DNA from: Betaproteobacteria bacterium HGW-Betaproteobacteria-1
Lineage (GTDB): Bacteria; Pseudomonadota; Gammaproteobacteria; Burkholderiales; Methylophilaceae
DNA: 64,000 bases
Assembly (NCBI GenBank): GCA_002842435.1
Contig: PHCX01000001.1
Coordinates: 1-64,000 of the forward strand
Reading direction: 5' to 3'
Positions 1-9,511 of this stretch are shown in pieces. Both the position numbers and the translations under genes were made by a program. The notes under the pieces are model-generated. The model saw only the letters and a program-made list of their open reading frames with translations. It did not search any database and was not told the origin of the DNA. Numbering within the stretch: position 1 is the stretch's first letter; every line of letters begins with the position of its first letter.

Positions 1-1857
1 GGTCTCGGCTGCGGTTTTGATGGTGACGATCGGGTTGACGATCATTTCCAGTGTTTCATTGACGCCTTCGATGATCTTGCGGAAGTCGCCCTGGTGACGT
101 CCGGCATCGGCACGGACCGTGACCCGGCCTTCACGGGCCGCTTCGGCGAGTACGCCGGCATCGCCTACCAGCGCATTGATCGCAGTGATGCAGGTATTGA
201 GGTTCTGCTTGATGGTGTTGAAGTCGCCGTTGTAGTTGTCAGTGATCTTCGGCGGAATTTCCCCCCTGGATATCCGGTCGATATACTCGGCCGCCACGCT
301 CAGGGGAGCAATGACCGCATCCAGCAGACTGTTCACCCCATCAATGGCGTTTTTGTGCACACCTACATATTTTGAGGTGTCGGCCCGGAAGTCGAGTTTC
401 CCCTGAATGGCGGATTCGATAAGCGTAGAAACATCTTTTCCCCTATTGCTCAAAACTTCTATGAGTTCATTAAGGTTATTCTTGATCTCGTTGAAGTCGC
501 CGTTGTAGTTGTCGGTGATTTTTGCCGGAATCTTGCCGTGGGCAATATCATCAACATATTGAGCTGCCACATTGAGCGGCCCGATGACGGCATCCAGCGT
601 GTGATTGACGCCGTCGACGATCTTGCGAAAGTCGCCCTGATGCTGACCAGCGTCGGCACGTGTGGCCAGTTGACCCTGCACTGCAGCATCAGCCAGCATG
701 GCAGCATCGGCCACCAGCGCATTAACCGCATCTATGCACTGATTGAGGTTGTTCTTGATCGTGTTGAAATCACCGTTATAGGGATCGCTAATCCTGGCCG
801 GGATATCGCCCTTGGAGATACGATCGACATAGTTGGCAGCAACGTTCAATGGCACGATGACGGAATCCAGTGTGGCATTCACGCCCTCCACCACCTTGCG
901 GAAGTCACCTTGATGACGGGTGGCATCGGCACGCGTAGAAAGGCGGCCATCCACAGCAGCCTGGGAAAGCATCCCGGCATCGCTAACCAGCAGGTTGATT
1001 TTCTCCTGCATGGTGCGCATGGCAGCCATGGCGCTGCTGCGGTCATTGGCAGCCAGCGGAATGGTGAAATCGAGATCGCCTGCGGCAATGCGGCTGGCAG
1101 CCTTGTTGATCTCATCCGGCTCGCCACCCAATGCACGACCTATCGACCTGATCATGGCAAGACCGATCCAGACCAGCAACATGGCCACCGCAACCAGCAA
1201 GCCCACGGTCATTGCGAATACTGTCTCGTAGCGCTCTACAGCCGCATTGTATTCCGCCGCCGCCACATCGAACTGAAGTTCAACAACCGCGGCAGCGTCA
1301 GGGCTGGCGGCGGCATAGAGTTCCCGCACCTTGTGGGACAAGGTTCCGGCTTCTTCATAATCCAGCGCACGCAAGGCAGCAACGGCCGGTTTCAATCCTT
1401 CCTCGATAAACCTGTCACGGCTTACGGCATATTTATCGGCCAGTATCTTTTCTTCCGGCGTCAGATCCGTAGCCATGTAAATTCTCAACAAACCGCCGAT
1501 AGTGGCGATGTTCTGCTCAATGGCATCCGCCGATTTCAATGCCTGTTCCGGATTCAAAACAAGTTCCGGCGGCGCAGTGAATTCAGGAGGCTGAACTGCT
1601 TCAGTTTGGCTGTTTTCCCTGGCGACAAGCTCTACCTCACTGAGCGCCATGCCCAGATGCGTCTGGCTTTCGAGCATCAGACTGGCCATTTTGTCCAGAA
1701 CCGCCACCGGTTTCATCCGTTCTTCATAAACGGTTTTAAGGGACTCCTTGGCAAGTTCAAGCGAAGCAAGCCCCATCAAACCAATTCCCGTCGCAACCAA
1801 CACGGCTATCGAATTCAAAACGGTCAGTCGGGCCTTGACACTCATGTTCTTAAACAT
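1..1857 (-). CDS. Methyl-accepting chemotaxis protein with tandem HAMP-like repeats (C-terminus outside window)
   Basis: Inner-membrane chemoreceptor. Translating the minus strand from the ATG at 1857 (starts MFKNMSVKAR, preceded by AAGGGAG) gives 619 residues before the window ends, with no stop. Residues about 11-32 and 213-236 are membrane segments, with a helical periplasmic sensor between them. A HAMP-like stretch follows, then four related units repeating every 91 residues (273 bp), each with phrases like NYNGDFNTIKNNLN and HQGDFRKIVDGVN. The repeats resemble poly-HAMP arrays. The signalling domain that would contact CheA and CheW should lie left of position 1 and is not seen. It is the last gene of the mot-che run, 37 bp after cheW. 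The ligand cannot be told from the sequence. Confidence 0.9.
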   Translation of the reverse strand, partial: MFKNMSVKARLTVLNSIAVLVATGIGLMGLASLELAKESLKTVYEERMKPVAVLDKMASLMLESQTHLGMALSEVELVARENSQTEAVQPPEFTAPPELVLNPEQALKSADAIEQNIATIGGLLRIYMATDLTPEEKILADKYAVSRDRFIEEGLKPAVAALRALDYEEAGTLSHKVRELYAAASPDAAAVVELQFDVAAAEYNAAVERYETVFAMTVGLLVAVAMLLVWIGLAMIRSIGRALGGEPDEINKAASRIAAGDLDFTIPLAANDRSSAMAAMRTMQEKINLLVSDAGMLSQAAVDGRLSTRADATRHQGDFRKVVEGVNATLDSVIVPLNVAANYVDRISKGDIPARISDPYNGDFNTIKNNLNQCIDAVNALVADAAMLADAAVQGQLATRADAGQHQGDFRKIVDGVNHTLDAVIGPLNVAAQYVDDIAHGKIPAKITDNYNGDFNEIKNNLNELIEVLSNRGKDVSTLIESAIQGKLDFRADTSKYVGVHKNAIDGVNSLLDAVIAPLSVAAEYIDRISRGEIPPKITDNYNGDFNTIKQNLNTCITAINALVGDAGVLAEAAREGRVTVRADAGRHQGDFRKIIEGVNETLEMIVNPIVTIKTAAET

Positions 1858-1894
1858 TTGCACTCCCTTGTATTCTTGTAATAATTTATTTTGA

Positions 1895-2401
1895 TCAATG
1901 CATTACAACGCTATCCATCAATTCCATTTCCTGGCTGTTCATCAGTTTTTCAATATCCACCAAGATGAACATCTTCTCGCCGACAGAGGCCAGGCCAGTG
2001 ATGTATTGGGTGTCGATGCTGGCCACGATATCCGGCACGGCGCGTATCTGGCTTTCCTCAAGCTGCATGACATCCGACACGCCATCAACCACAATGCCGA
2101 CGACGCGGCCGCCAAGATTCAGGATGATGACAACGGTAAATTCGTTGTACTCGATCTTGCCCATTTTGAATTTCACTCGCAGGTCAACAATGGGCACGAT
2201 CTTGCCGCGCAGGTTGATGACCCCCTTGATGAAAGCCGGTGTATTGGCGATCTGCGTCACGGCATCGTATCCGCGGATTTCCTGCACCTTGAGAATCTCC
2301 AGGCCATAAGCCTCGCTGCCCAGTACAAAAGTCAGGAACTCGCCTGCAACAGAGCCCCCCTGACTTGCCTTGCCTTCGACTTCTTCTACGACCATATTCA
2401 T
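1895..2401 (-). CDS. cheW: Chemotaxis adaptor protein CheW
   Basis: A 168-residue single CheW domain, close to the usual length, that couples chemoreceptors to the CheA kinase in the cytoplasmic array. The beta-barrel signature is clear: [21 protein letters not shown] near the start, then [15 protein letters not shown] and VVDGVSDV. The ATG overlaps the cheA stop codon (ATGA), so the two are probably translationally coupled. A second Met two codons in is an alternative start. The receptor gene follows directly. Confidence 0.96.
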   Translation of the reverse strand: MNMVVEEVEGKASQGGSVAGEFLTFVLGSEAYGLEILKVQEIRGYDAVTQIANTPAFIKGVINLRGKIVPIVDLRVKFKMGKIEYNEFTVVIILNLGGRVVGIVVDGVSDVMQLEESQIRAVPDIVASIDTQYITGLASVGEKMFILVDIEKLMNSQEMELMDSVVMH

Positions 2402-4716
2402 TGTGTGTACTCCTTGCTGATGGTTTGGACTGCCTTGCTGGCAAATGAAGTGGCCCCAGTCAGATAGTTATGTGTTTGCCCCATCTGGATAAGTGCCGGA
2501 ACGTCAAGAATCAATGCGACCGAACCATCGCCCATGATGGTCGCACCTGAGACGCCCTGAATTTTTCTGAAATTGGTTTCCAGGCTCTTGATCACCACCT
2601 GTTGCTGACCGACCAGCGCATCGACAAACAGGGCGGCCTTCTTGCCCTCCGCCTCAATCAGCACCAGCACACCGTCGGTAGGGTCGGAGACCTCGGTCTC
2701 CTGGCCAAAAAGCGCATGCAATGCAATGACCGGCAAGTATTCACCGCGCACATGCACCATGCGTCCTTCACCGGTCACGGTCTTCATATCCTCGGCGCGA
2801 GGTTGCAGCGTCTCGACGATCAGGTTGAGCGGAATCACATAAACGCTGCTGCCGAGCGAAACGGACATGCCATCCAGGATCGCCAGCGTAAGCGGCAGTG
2901 AAATCGCGATGGTCGTGCCATAACCCAGTGCCGAACGAATCTCGATGCTGCCGTTCATGGCGGCGATATTGCGCTTCACCACATCCATGCCGACACCGCG
3001 GCCGGAAACATCGGTGACCACTTCCGCCGTTGAGAATCCCGGAGCAAAAATCAGCTGGTAAACATCGTTGTCGGACATATTCTCGCTGACGTTCAGACCA
3101 TTGCTTTTCGCCTTGGCAAGCAGCTTGTCACGGTTGAGGCCGGCACCGTCATCCGTCACTTCAATGACGATACTGCCGCCCTTGTGTGCAGCAGATAATG
3201 TAAGTTTCCCGGCTTCCGGTTTGTTGGCGGCCTTGCGCTTGTCCGGTGTCTCGACACCATGGTCGACACTGTTGCGCACCAGATGCGTCAAGGGATCGAC
3301 AATGCGCTCGATCAAACCCTTGTCCAGCTCGGTCGCAGCACCGACCGTGACCAGTTCCACTTTCTTGCCCAGCTTGCCAGCCAGGTCGCGCACCATGCGC
3401 GGAAAGCGGGAAAAGACAAAATCCATCGGCATCATGCGGATGGACATGACCGCTTCCTGCAGATCGCGGGTATTGCGGGTCAACTGGCCAACACTGTTGA
3501 TCAGCGCCTCATGATGTATGGGGTCCAGCGCATTGATGCGTTGTTCGATCATGGCCTGGGTAATCACCAACTCCCCAACCAGGTTGATCAGCTGATCGAC
3601 CTTCTCCACCCCCACACGTATCGACGTTGTTTCGGCACTGGCATGCCCGGCATCCGGTTTGGCCGGATTCCTCTTTTCAGTAACCGCAGTAGCCTTGTTT
3701 ACGGCCGCAGTTTCAACAGGGCTTGCCACTGCCCTGGCAATCTCCTCCTGGCTCATCGCTGCCGTATTGTCATCGATCTTCAGTGATGAAGGCGCGTCGG
3801 CATGCGGGGTAAAAGGCGCAAAGAAGCCATACCCCTCTTCCACCGCTTCTTTACCTTCTTCTGCGAACAGGCCATAGCCGGCTTCCTCATGTACTTTGAC
3901 CGAGGATGCTGTTTCCGTATCGCCCGCCTCGGCCGCGTGTTCAGCTGCATGCTCAGCGGTGACGGCCGTTGACGGACCGGCATCAGCCGTTGCCTGCGTA
4001 ATCACAAGGTCATCGGGATTCAGGATAAATGAGCAGATTGAAACAATGTCCGACTCGCTGGAGTCGGTATTCAGCGTAAGTAAAGTGCGGCCGCTTTCAT
4101 GTTTGCTGCCCGCCACCTCGCCCAACAATCCAAGCTCTTCCTGCAAATTCGCAATATCCTTTTCCTTGAGCTCGGGCAGCAGGATATTGAACTGTGTCAG
4201 CCCGTCGGCCGGCGGCGGCAAAGCTGCAGCAGGAGCAACGTGAGCGCTCACTTGGCTCGCCTCTACAGGAGCCGCAGGCGTCACGGCTGGCGTTGTGTCT
4301 GCCGCTGGCGCAGAATCTGCTGCCGCCTCAGCCTGGGTCAGGGAAGCCAGCCGCGTCTTGACTGCCGCCACCTGCTCCTGATCCACGTCCGACCCGTGAC
4401 GATGTCCGTCCAGCTCCATCTCAAGCACGTCCTTGGCGGCCAGGAAAGCATCGACATGTTCAACCGTCAGCGCCATTTCATGCTTGCGTATCCTGTCCAG
4501 CAGGTTTTCCAGCACATGGGTGATCTCGGTCATATCCATAAAACCGAAAGTGGCCGCGCCGCCCTTGATCGAATGCGCGGCACGGAAGATGGCGTTCAGG
4601 TCCTCGTTGTCCGGGTTCGCTACATCGATCGCCAGCAGCAGTCGCTCGGCTTCCGCCAGCAACTCTTCCGCCTCATCGAAGAAAACCTCATAAAACTGAC
4701 TCATATCCACTGTCAT
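2398..4716 (-). CDS. cheA: Chemotaxis histidine kinase CheA
   Basis: A 772-residue CheA that autophosphorylates and passes phosphate to CheY. In order it has an N-terminal HPt domain with the phosphorylated His48 in [13 protein letters not shown]; an Ala/Pro-rich linker; a small domain at about 173-240; a second linker; the dimerisation helices; a GHKL ATPase domain with N box [13 protein letters not shown]1 box DDGAG and G2 box GRGVGMDVV; and a C-terminal CheW-like domain. It is longer than the 654-residue E. coli protein because of the linkers, which resemble CheA proteins of other betaproteobacteria. It lies between cheY and cheW in one operon. Confidence 0.97.
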   Translation of the reverse strand: MTVDMSQFYEVFFDEAEELLAEAERLLLAIDVANPDNEDLNAIFRAAHSIKGGAATFGFMDMTEITHVLENLLDRIRKHEMALTVEHVDAFLAAKDVLEMELDGHRHGSDVDQEQVAAVKTRLASLTQAEAAADSAPAADTTPAVTPAAPVEASQVSAHVAPAAALPPPADGLTQFNILLPELKEKDIANLQEELGLLGEVAGSKHESGRTLLTLNTDSSESDIVSICSFILNPDDLVITQATADAGPSTAVTAEHAAEHAAEAGDTETASSVKVHEEAGYGLFAEEGKEAVEEGYGFFAPFTPHADAPSSLKIDDNTAAMSQEEIARAVASPVETAAVNKATAVTEKRNPAKPDAGHASAETTSIRVGVEKVDQLINLVGELVITQAMIEQRINALDPIHHEALINSVGQLTRNTRDLQEAVMSIRMMPMDFVFSRFPRMVRDLAGKLGKKVELVTVGAATELDKGLIERIVDPLTHLVRNSVDHGVETPDKRKAANKPEAGKLTLSAAHKGGSIVIEVTDDGAGLNRDKLLAKAKSNGLNVSENMSDNDVYQLIFAPGFSTAEVVTDVSGRGVGMDVVKRNIAAMNGSIEIRSALGYGTTIAISLPLTLAILDGMSVSLGSSVYVIPLNLIVETLQPRAEDMKTVTGEGRMVHVRGEYLPVIALHALFGQETEVSDPTDGVLVLIEAEGKKAALFVDALVGQQQVVIKSLETNFRKIQGVSGATIMGDGSVALILDVPALIQMGQTHNYLTGATSFASKAVQTISKEYTQ

Positions 4717-4785
4717 CGCACTACTCCCGGGTACTTTCTGGTTATCTGGGCGAGATCCACTTGCTCACGCCAATTCCTGCACAAA

Positions 4786-5151
4786 CTAACCGATCACTTT
4801 CTGCACAACTTCAATCAAGCGCTTGGGGTCGAACGGCTTGACCAGCCAGCCATTGGCTCCTGCAGCCTTGCCCCTGGCCTTCATCTCATCGCTGGATTCC
4901 GTTGTCAGCATCAGGATCGGCACTTTCTGGTACGAGCCGAGTCCGCGCAGGGACTTGATCAATGTCAGGCCGTCCATGATCGGCATGTTCTGGTCGGTCA
5001 ACACCAGGTCCACCGTTTTCTCTTTTGCCTTGTTCAAACCGTCCTGCCCATCCACGGCCTGCACGACGTTGTAGCCGGCGGCCTGCAAACTGAACGCCAC
5101 CATCTGGCGCAATGAGCCAGAATCATCTACCGCCAAGATTGTCTTTGCCAT
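4786..5151 (-). CDS. cheY: Chemotaxis response regulator CheY
   Basis: A 121-residue stand-alone receiver domain that binds FliM in the motor switch when phosphorylated. The acidic pocket is Asp9-Asp10, the phosphoacceptor is Asp53 in LTDQNMPIMDG, the switch threonine is in MLTTES (Thr83/84), and the conserved lysine is Lys105 in VKPF. No output domain follows. It lies 69 bp upstream of cheA and downstream of the CheZ-like gene in the mot-che run. Confidence 0.95.
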   Translation of the reverse strand: MAKTILAVDDSGSLRQMVAFSLQAAGYNVVQAVDGQDGLNKAKEKTVDLVLTDQNMPIMDGLTLIKSLRGLGSYQKVPILMLTTESSDEMKARGKAAGANGWLVKPFDPKRLIEVVQKVIG

Positions 5152-5221
5152 CTGTGTTCTTTCCCTGTATTGACGAGCCTGTCAGCGAGCCGGCTCTATT
5201 GTTGTTTTCAAGAAATGCCTG

Positions 5222-5800
5222 CTAAAACAATTCAATTTCGCCGCAGCCCAAATGCCGCTGCTGCACGGAGTGGCAAGATTCGCCAGCCGGATCGGCGCTG
5301 CAATGCTTCAGGCTTTCACCCATCTCACCAAGCAGCCTGACCATTTCCTCCGCTTCATGAGCGGCGCTTATGCCATCCCCATGTGCCTTGAAGGTCAAAA
5401 GCAGGTCACGCAAACCATTCGAACGATTGATCGTGCGCGATATCAACTGGCTGGTCAGGTCATGAAACTGCAATCCGACCACGGCAGAATTGACTTCATC
5501 GCCGATCACCTCCCGCAGGTCGCGGAGAGCCGAAATCTGTTCACTATCCTTCAGTTGCGCAGGCAAAACCATCTGCGCCAGCAACAGCTCAAACTCCGCC
5601 TGCTGCTCGCTCACCGCCTGGTGGATCGCAGTGAAATGCTGTCCGATCTTTTCAATCGCCTCGTTCAACAAAAACATGGTCTGCATCAGGTCAGACTCCA
5701 CCCGGGACAAGTGCTGGCTGCCGTTTTCGCACAACGCCGACAGCAATCTTCCAAGCTCCGGCACGGGCGAATCATTCTGCCTGGTCATTGGTTGCCTCAT
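5222..5800 (-). CDS. cheZ: CheZ-like CheY-P phosphatase
   Basis: A 192-residue, mostly helical protein that probably dephosphorylates CheY-P. The telling motif is LQFHDLTSQLISRTINR: Asp114 and Gln118 match the DxxxQ pair of CheZ (E. coli Asp143 and Gln147 in DLTGQ). The flanking helices would form the long CheZ hairpin. It is shorter than E. coli CheZ (214 residues) and ends in the acidic-hydrophobic peptide GEIELF, which may replace the usual C-terminal CheY-binding helix; that is inference. It lies directly upstream of cheY. An alternative ATG is four codons in. Confidence 0.78.
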   Translation of the reverse strand: MRQPMTRQNDSPVPELGRLLSALCENGSQHLSRVESDLMQTMFLLNEAIEKIGQHFTAIHQAVSEQQAEFELLLAQMVLPAQLKDSEQISALRDLREVIGDEVNSAVVGLQFHDLTSQLISRTINRSNGLRDLLLTFKAHGDGISAAHEAEEMVRLLGEMGESLKHCSADPAGESCHSVQQRHLGCGEIELF

Positions 5801-5856
5801 ATAAGTTACCTTGCATTCTGTGCATTCAATTCATGGAATAAACAATAAAAACAGCA

Positions 5857-6822
5857 TCAGTTATCGGGTTTCACAGCAACCGCCGCTTCAAGAGCGGACC
5901 GATCACCGTCTACCGGCACATCAACAGGGGAATCATCCTTGATCGCGTTTTCTTCAGCCTGCTTGTTCATGACAATGATGCTGATACGGCGGTTAACCGG
6001 ATTCAGCGGGTCTTTTTTATCGAACAACACGGCTGATGACAGGCCGACGACGCGCAGCATCTTGGTTTCATCCATACCGCCGGCCACCAGTTCGCGTCTC
6101 GAAGCATTTGCTCGGTCGGCGGAAAGCTCCCAGTTGCTGTAACCTTTCTCGCCGCGGTTATAGGCGGCCCCATCGGTATGCCCGGACAAACTGATCTTGT
6201 TGGGAACACCGTTCAGCATCTTGCCGATCTCCAGCAAAATCTGACGCGCATAAGGCTGCAACTGAGCACTGGCAAGGGCAAACATCGGACGATTCCGCTC
6301 ATCCACAATCTGGATGCGCAGGCCTTCTGACGTGATATCCAGCAGCAACTGGTTCTTGAACTGGCGCAACATCGGGCTGGCATCAATCGCCTCCTCAATT
6401 CGTTTCTTGAGGTCTTCCAGCCTGAGGCGTTCCTGCTTGAGAAGCTCGGCCTTGGCTTCTTCATAACTCATGGGCTTGGGCTTGTTTTCCTCTGTATCGA
6501 GCTTATTGTCCGGTGCATTATCGCCACGCTTGACCTGCCCTTTCTGGCTGGTCAAATCCTGGCCGCCGCCTTTCAATATCACCTTGCTGTTGCCGACGGC
6601 ATGCCCGCCTTGCAGCGCAACCTTGAGCGGCGTCTGGAAATATTCCGCAATACCCTCGAGTTGCGCCTTGGTGGTCGACCCCAGCAACCACATCAATAAG
6701 AAGAACGCCATCATGGCCGTGACAAAGTCGGCATAGGCAATCTTCCAGGCGCCACCATGATGTCCACCCGAGACCTTCTTGATACGCTTGACGATAATCG
6801 GGCGCATTGCGTCTTGTGCCAT
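5857..6822 (-). CDS. motB: Flagellar motor stator protein MotB
   Basis: A 321-residue stator subunit. After a short basic N-terminus a single membrane helix carries the proton-binding Asp32 (AYADFVTAMMAFFLLMWLL), the same position as in E. coli. A plug and linker region follows, then an OmpA-like peptidoglycan-binding domain with LSGHTDGA and NRRISIIVMN. It pairs with MotA, whose gene lies 42 bp upstream on the same strand. Confidence 0.97.
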   Translation of the reverse strand: MAQDAMRPIIVKRIKKVSGGHHGGAWKIAYADFVTAMMAFFLLMWLLGSTTKAQLEGIAEYFQTPLKVALQGGHAVGNSKVILKGGGQDLTSQKGQVKRGDNAPDNKLDTEENKPKPMSYEEAKAELLKQERLRLEDLKKRIEEAIDASPMLRQFKNQLLLDITSEGLRIQIVDERNRPMFALASAQLQPYARQILLEIGKMLNGVPNKISLSGHTDGAAYNRGEKGYSNWELSADRANASRRELVAGGMDETKMLRVVGLSSAVLFDKKDPLNPVNRRISIIVMNKQAEENAIKDDSPVDVPVDGDRSALEAAVAVKPDN

Positions 6823-6864
6823 TTCAATCGGCTCCGGTCGACATCAACAGAATAAAGTGCGCCA

Positions 6865-7725
6865 TCATCTCGACTTTGCCTGCTTGACGAAATCTTCCAG
6901 CTCATTGAAGCCTGGACGCTCGGATGAATAAAGCACCTTACGGCCGAACTCGACGGCGATAGCCGGGGCATATCCATTCAGGCTGGCAAGCAAGGTGACC
7001 TTGACGGTCTGGTACATCTTGGTGCTTTCTTCCAGCTTCTGCTCCAGCAATCCGGAAAGCGGCGTGATAAATCCGTAAGCCAGCAAAATACCGAGGAAGG
7101 TACCGACCAGGGCATGCGCAATCAGAATGCCCAACTCGGCTGGTGGCAGGGCCACATTTTCCATCGTGTGCACTACCCCCATGACCGCAGCGATAATGCC
7201 GAAAGCAGGAAGCGCATCTCCCACCCTGGCAATGCAATGCACAGGCACATGGCCTTCCATGTGATGGGTCTCGATTTCGTTATCCATCAGATTCTCGATC
7301 TGAAAGGCATCCATGTTGCCGGAGACCATGAGGCGCAAATAATCCGTAACGAATTCCATCAAATGATGGTCTGCCTGCAACTTGGGGTATTTGCTGAAGA
7401 GTGCGCTCGACTCAGGATTCTCCACATCGTTTTCGATGGACATCATGCCGTCCTTGCGTATCTTGTTGAGAATCTCATAAAGCAGGGAGAGCAAATCCAT
7501 ATACAGGGATTTGGTGAATTTGGAGCCCTTGAATACACTGGGCAGGGCCTTGAATGTGGCCTTCAATGCCTTTGCATTATTGCCAACGATAAAAGCCCCC
7601 AAGGCTCCGCCCCCGATCATCAGCACTTCCAGTGGCTGCCACAAGGCACCAAGGTGCCCACCTGCCAGGGCATAGCCGCCAAAGATTGCCCCCAGGACGA
7701 CGATATATCCAATGATCACGAACAT
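6865..7725 (-). CDS. motA: Flagellar motor stator protein MotA
   Basis: A 286-residue four-helix inner-membrane stator protein forming the proton channel with MotB and pushing on FliG. The residues shown to matter in E. coli MotA fall at the same numbers here: Arg90 and Glu98 in the cytoplasmic loop, Pro173 and Pro222 near the channel. The start is preceded by CGGAG. A possible sigma-28 promoter lies about 30 bp upstream, so the mot-che genes may be expressed late in the hierarchy. Confidence 0.97.
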   Translation of the reverse strand: MFVIIGYIVVLGAIFGGYALAGGHLGALWQPLEVLMIGGGALGAFIVGNNAKALKATFKALPSVFKGSKFTKSLYMDLLSLLYEILNKIRKDGMMSIENDVENPESSALFSKYPKLQADHHLMEFVTDYLRLMVSGNMDAFQIENLMDNEIETHHMEGHVPVHCIARVGDALPAFGIIAAVMGVVHTMENVALPPAELGILIAHALVGTFLGILLAYGFITPLSGLLEQKLEESTKMYQTVKVTLLASLNGYAPAIAVEFGRKVLYSSERPGFNELEDFVKQAKSR

Positions 7726-7753
7726 AGTTAAAACTCCGACTTAGAGGATTCTT

Positions 7754-7780
7754 TTTTCGCTTATATCTCTGTAGCGTTTA
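7754..7780 (-). promoter_or_regulatory. Possible sigma-28 (FliA) promoter for the mot-che operon
   Basis: On the minus strand TAAA, a 15-bp spacer and AGCGAAAA resemble the FliA consensus TAAA-N15-GCCGATAA, with five of eight -10 bases matching. The site ends 28 bp before motA, and motAB-cheAW is a known FliA target in enterobacteria. The match is weaker than those before flgM and flgK. Confidence 0.35.
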
Positions 7781-7966
7781 TTTCCACAGCGTAATAACAC
7801 CAAGCTCGCTTGCGCTTTCATCATGTGTCTTTAGCGCATGCCCAAGCTTAATGGCTGGCTGCATGATGCAATCCCGAGAACTAAAACGGGTTTCCCAAGC
7901 TGCTTTAAGAATTACGACAGGGAAGATAAAAACTTGAATGACGGCAGGGGCAGATGAAGCAGGCAC

Positions 7967-7985
7967 ACCCCGGCAAAACCGGGGT
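7967..7985 (-). terminator. Hairpin just after the methyltransferase gene
   Basis: A perfect inverted repeat, ACCCCGG-5-CCGGGGT, starts 12 bp past the stop codon at 7997. It is GC-rich and well placed to end the flhDC-methyltransferase transcript before motA, but no run of U follows, so it may only be a weak terminator or an mRNA end-stabiliser. Confidence 0.4.
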
Positions 7986-7996
7986 AGTTCACTTGA

Positions 7997-8908
7997 TCAA
8001 AAATGCCAGATATAGATGGAAGGCTTGCCCTCTTGCTGCAAGATGCAGTCAGGCTCAGCACCGGGAATTTCGAACTCATAACTCATCAACAGGCTGCCGG
8101 GCCGCATCTCACGAGATGCCTTCTGCCAGAGTGCAGCCATGGCGGCAGGCGATAAATAAGCAAAGACCACATCGTATTGTGCAAAATCCAGCATCTCGTA
8201 ATCGCCCAGCTCAAAACCGGCATTACCGATACCGCGCAGCCTTGCGCGCCACCGACTGAGCAGCCAGGGCAAAGGTGCGATCTCGATGCCGGTAAACCGG
8301 CTCTCCGGCATGGCCCTGGCAAGGTACATGATCAAATCGCCCAAACCGCTGCCGATATCGATCAAATGAATGTGTCGATCTTTCGGCAGGTAGGCTGCCA
8401 CACGGTGCCAGACATCCGGCCGCGATGGATAGAAAGGAACCTGCGTGCGGAATGTGGTCCAGAACAGGCTCAGGAAAAACACAAAGCCCAGAAAATAAAT
8501 CCAGGACGGCAATGCAAGCTGATGCGTGACCAGCAAGCCGATGGGAAATAAAAACTGGATCGCCCGCCACCAGATATCCATACGGCACATGACGGATAGC
8601 AGCATGGCGATGCCGCCTTGAAGAATGACCAGTGTATAAAGATCGGGCTCAAGGCCCGTGTATCGCTCAATGACCATCCAGATTGCCAACATCATGAGCA
8701 ATGCGCCCAGCTGAAGCATCAATGCCAGCGTCGCCGGTTTCCATCCCGCCTTCTGCAAACCGCGCTCATCCGCCGGTACCTGAGATGACAAAAACCCCGG
8801 GGCAGGCCTCTTTACAGAGAAATGTCGCGGGGTTTCTGAAGACTGCGGGCTATCTGTAAACCCGGGTGTATCCATCTGAGCCAAAACCCGTTTCACATTG
8901 GGTTCCAT
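7997..8908 (-). CDS. Membrane-bound SAM-dependent methyltransferase of unknown target
   Basis: A 303-residue protein with a roughly 57-residue polar N-terminus, about four hydrophobic segments (around 58-80, 90-107, 113-130 and 134-152) and a C-terminal class I methyltransferase fold with SAM motif I IDIGSGLGD at 183-191 and the acidic strand FTGIEIAP. The ATG at 8908 is 7 bp after the flhC stop and has no ribosome site of its own, suggesting coupling to flhC. A TTG one codon earlier would also read through. It sits between flhDC and motAB, an unusual place for such a gene. The substrate is not evident; a protein, lipid or small molecule are all possible. Confidence 0.8.
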   Translation of the reverse strand: MEPNVKRVLAQMDTPGFTDSPQSSETPRHFSVKRPAPGFLSSQVPADERGLQKAGWKPATLALMLQLGALLMMLAIWMVIERYTGLEPDLYTLVILQGGIAMLLSVMCRMDIWWRAIQFLFPIGLLVTHQLALPSWIYFLGFVFFLSLFWTTFRTQVPFYPSRPDVWHRVAAYLPKDRHIHLIDIGSGLGDLIMYLARAMPESRFTGIEIAPLPWLLSRWRARLRGIGNAGFELGDYEMLDFAQYDVVFAYLSPAAMAALWQKASREMRPGSLLMSYEFEIPGAEPDCILQQEGKPSIYIWHF

Positions 8909-8915
8909 CAAAGAC

Positions 8916-9473
8916 TCAGGCAGCGGTGGAAGCTGCTACCAGTTGCGCTTCTTTCGCCTGTTTGGTTTTACCGGCACGCGAAGGCACATGGCAGATACCG
9001 CACTGATAATTCTCATTCAGGTCGTAGGTGTTAACGACGAACTTGCCGCCGCAACAGGTGCAAGGCGCCAACTTCAACATCTTGCTGTCGATAAACCTGA
9101 CCAATGTCCAAGCCCGGGTAAGCGACAGAACCGGCTCATCATCACGGCTCTTGCCTGCCTGCTCAAGGTAGATCCTGTAGGCTTTCATGACAGCATGAAT
9201 ACCGTGAACATCCGCATACTCAACCAGGAAGTCGTAAATATTCAGGAACATGGAGGAATGAATATTGGGCTGCCAGGTTAAAAACCAGTCGGTTGAAAAC
9301 GGCAACATGCCCTTGGGCGGCGAAACGCCTCTCAACTCCTTGTAAAGCTTGATCAGGCGCTCGCGCGACAGGGTTGTCTGCGCTTCCAGCATCTGCAGAC
9401 GCGCCCCCAGATTAATCAGCTCAATCGCCAGATGAATTTGTTCGGCTTCTTCTACGACACTTTTCTTGACCAT
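8916..9473 (-). CDS. flhC: Flagellar master transcriptional activator FlhC
   Basis: A 185-residue FlhC, which forms a complex with FlhD that activates early flagellar promoters with sigma-70 RNA polymerase. The zinc site is seen as paired cysteines, C138-x2-C141 (APCTCCGGKF) and C158-x2-C161 (QCGICHVPSR), matching the known Cys4 cluster. The length is close to the E. coli protein (192). It lies 38 bp after flhD, with RBS GGAGAAAGATATG. Confidence 0.97.
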   Translation of the reverse strand: MVKKSVVEEAEQIHLAIELINLGARLQMLEAQTTLSRERLIKLYKELRGVSPPKGMLPFSTDWFLTWQPNIHSSMFLNIYDFLVEYADVHGIHAVMKAYRIYLEQAGKSRDDEPVLSLTRAWTLVRFIDSKMLKLAPCTCCGGKFVVNTYDLNENYQCGICHVPSRAGKTKQAKEAQLVAASTAA

Positions 9474-9511
9474 ATCTTTCTCCTCCGAATCACCGGATTT
9501 CCTGCGTTTTA

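Noticed and set aside
538..1881. 447-codon open frame on the plus strand
   Set aside because: It lies antisense to the chemoreceptor. Its length follows from the repetitive, GC-biased third positions of the real gene, and it has no domain or ribosome site.
4099..5115. 338-codon open frame on the plus strand
   Set aside because: Antisense to cheA and cheY, which have complete motifs; the frame encodes no recognisable protein.
7778..7966. 62-codon minus-strand frame between motA and the methyltransferase
   Set aside because: No ribosome site, odd composition, overlaps the likely motA promoter.
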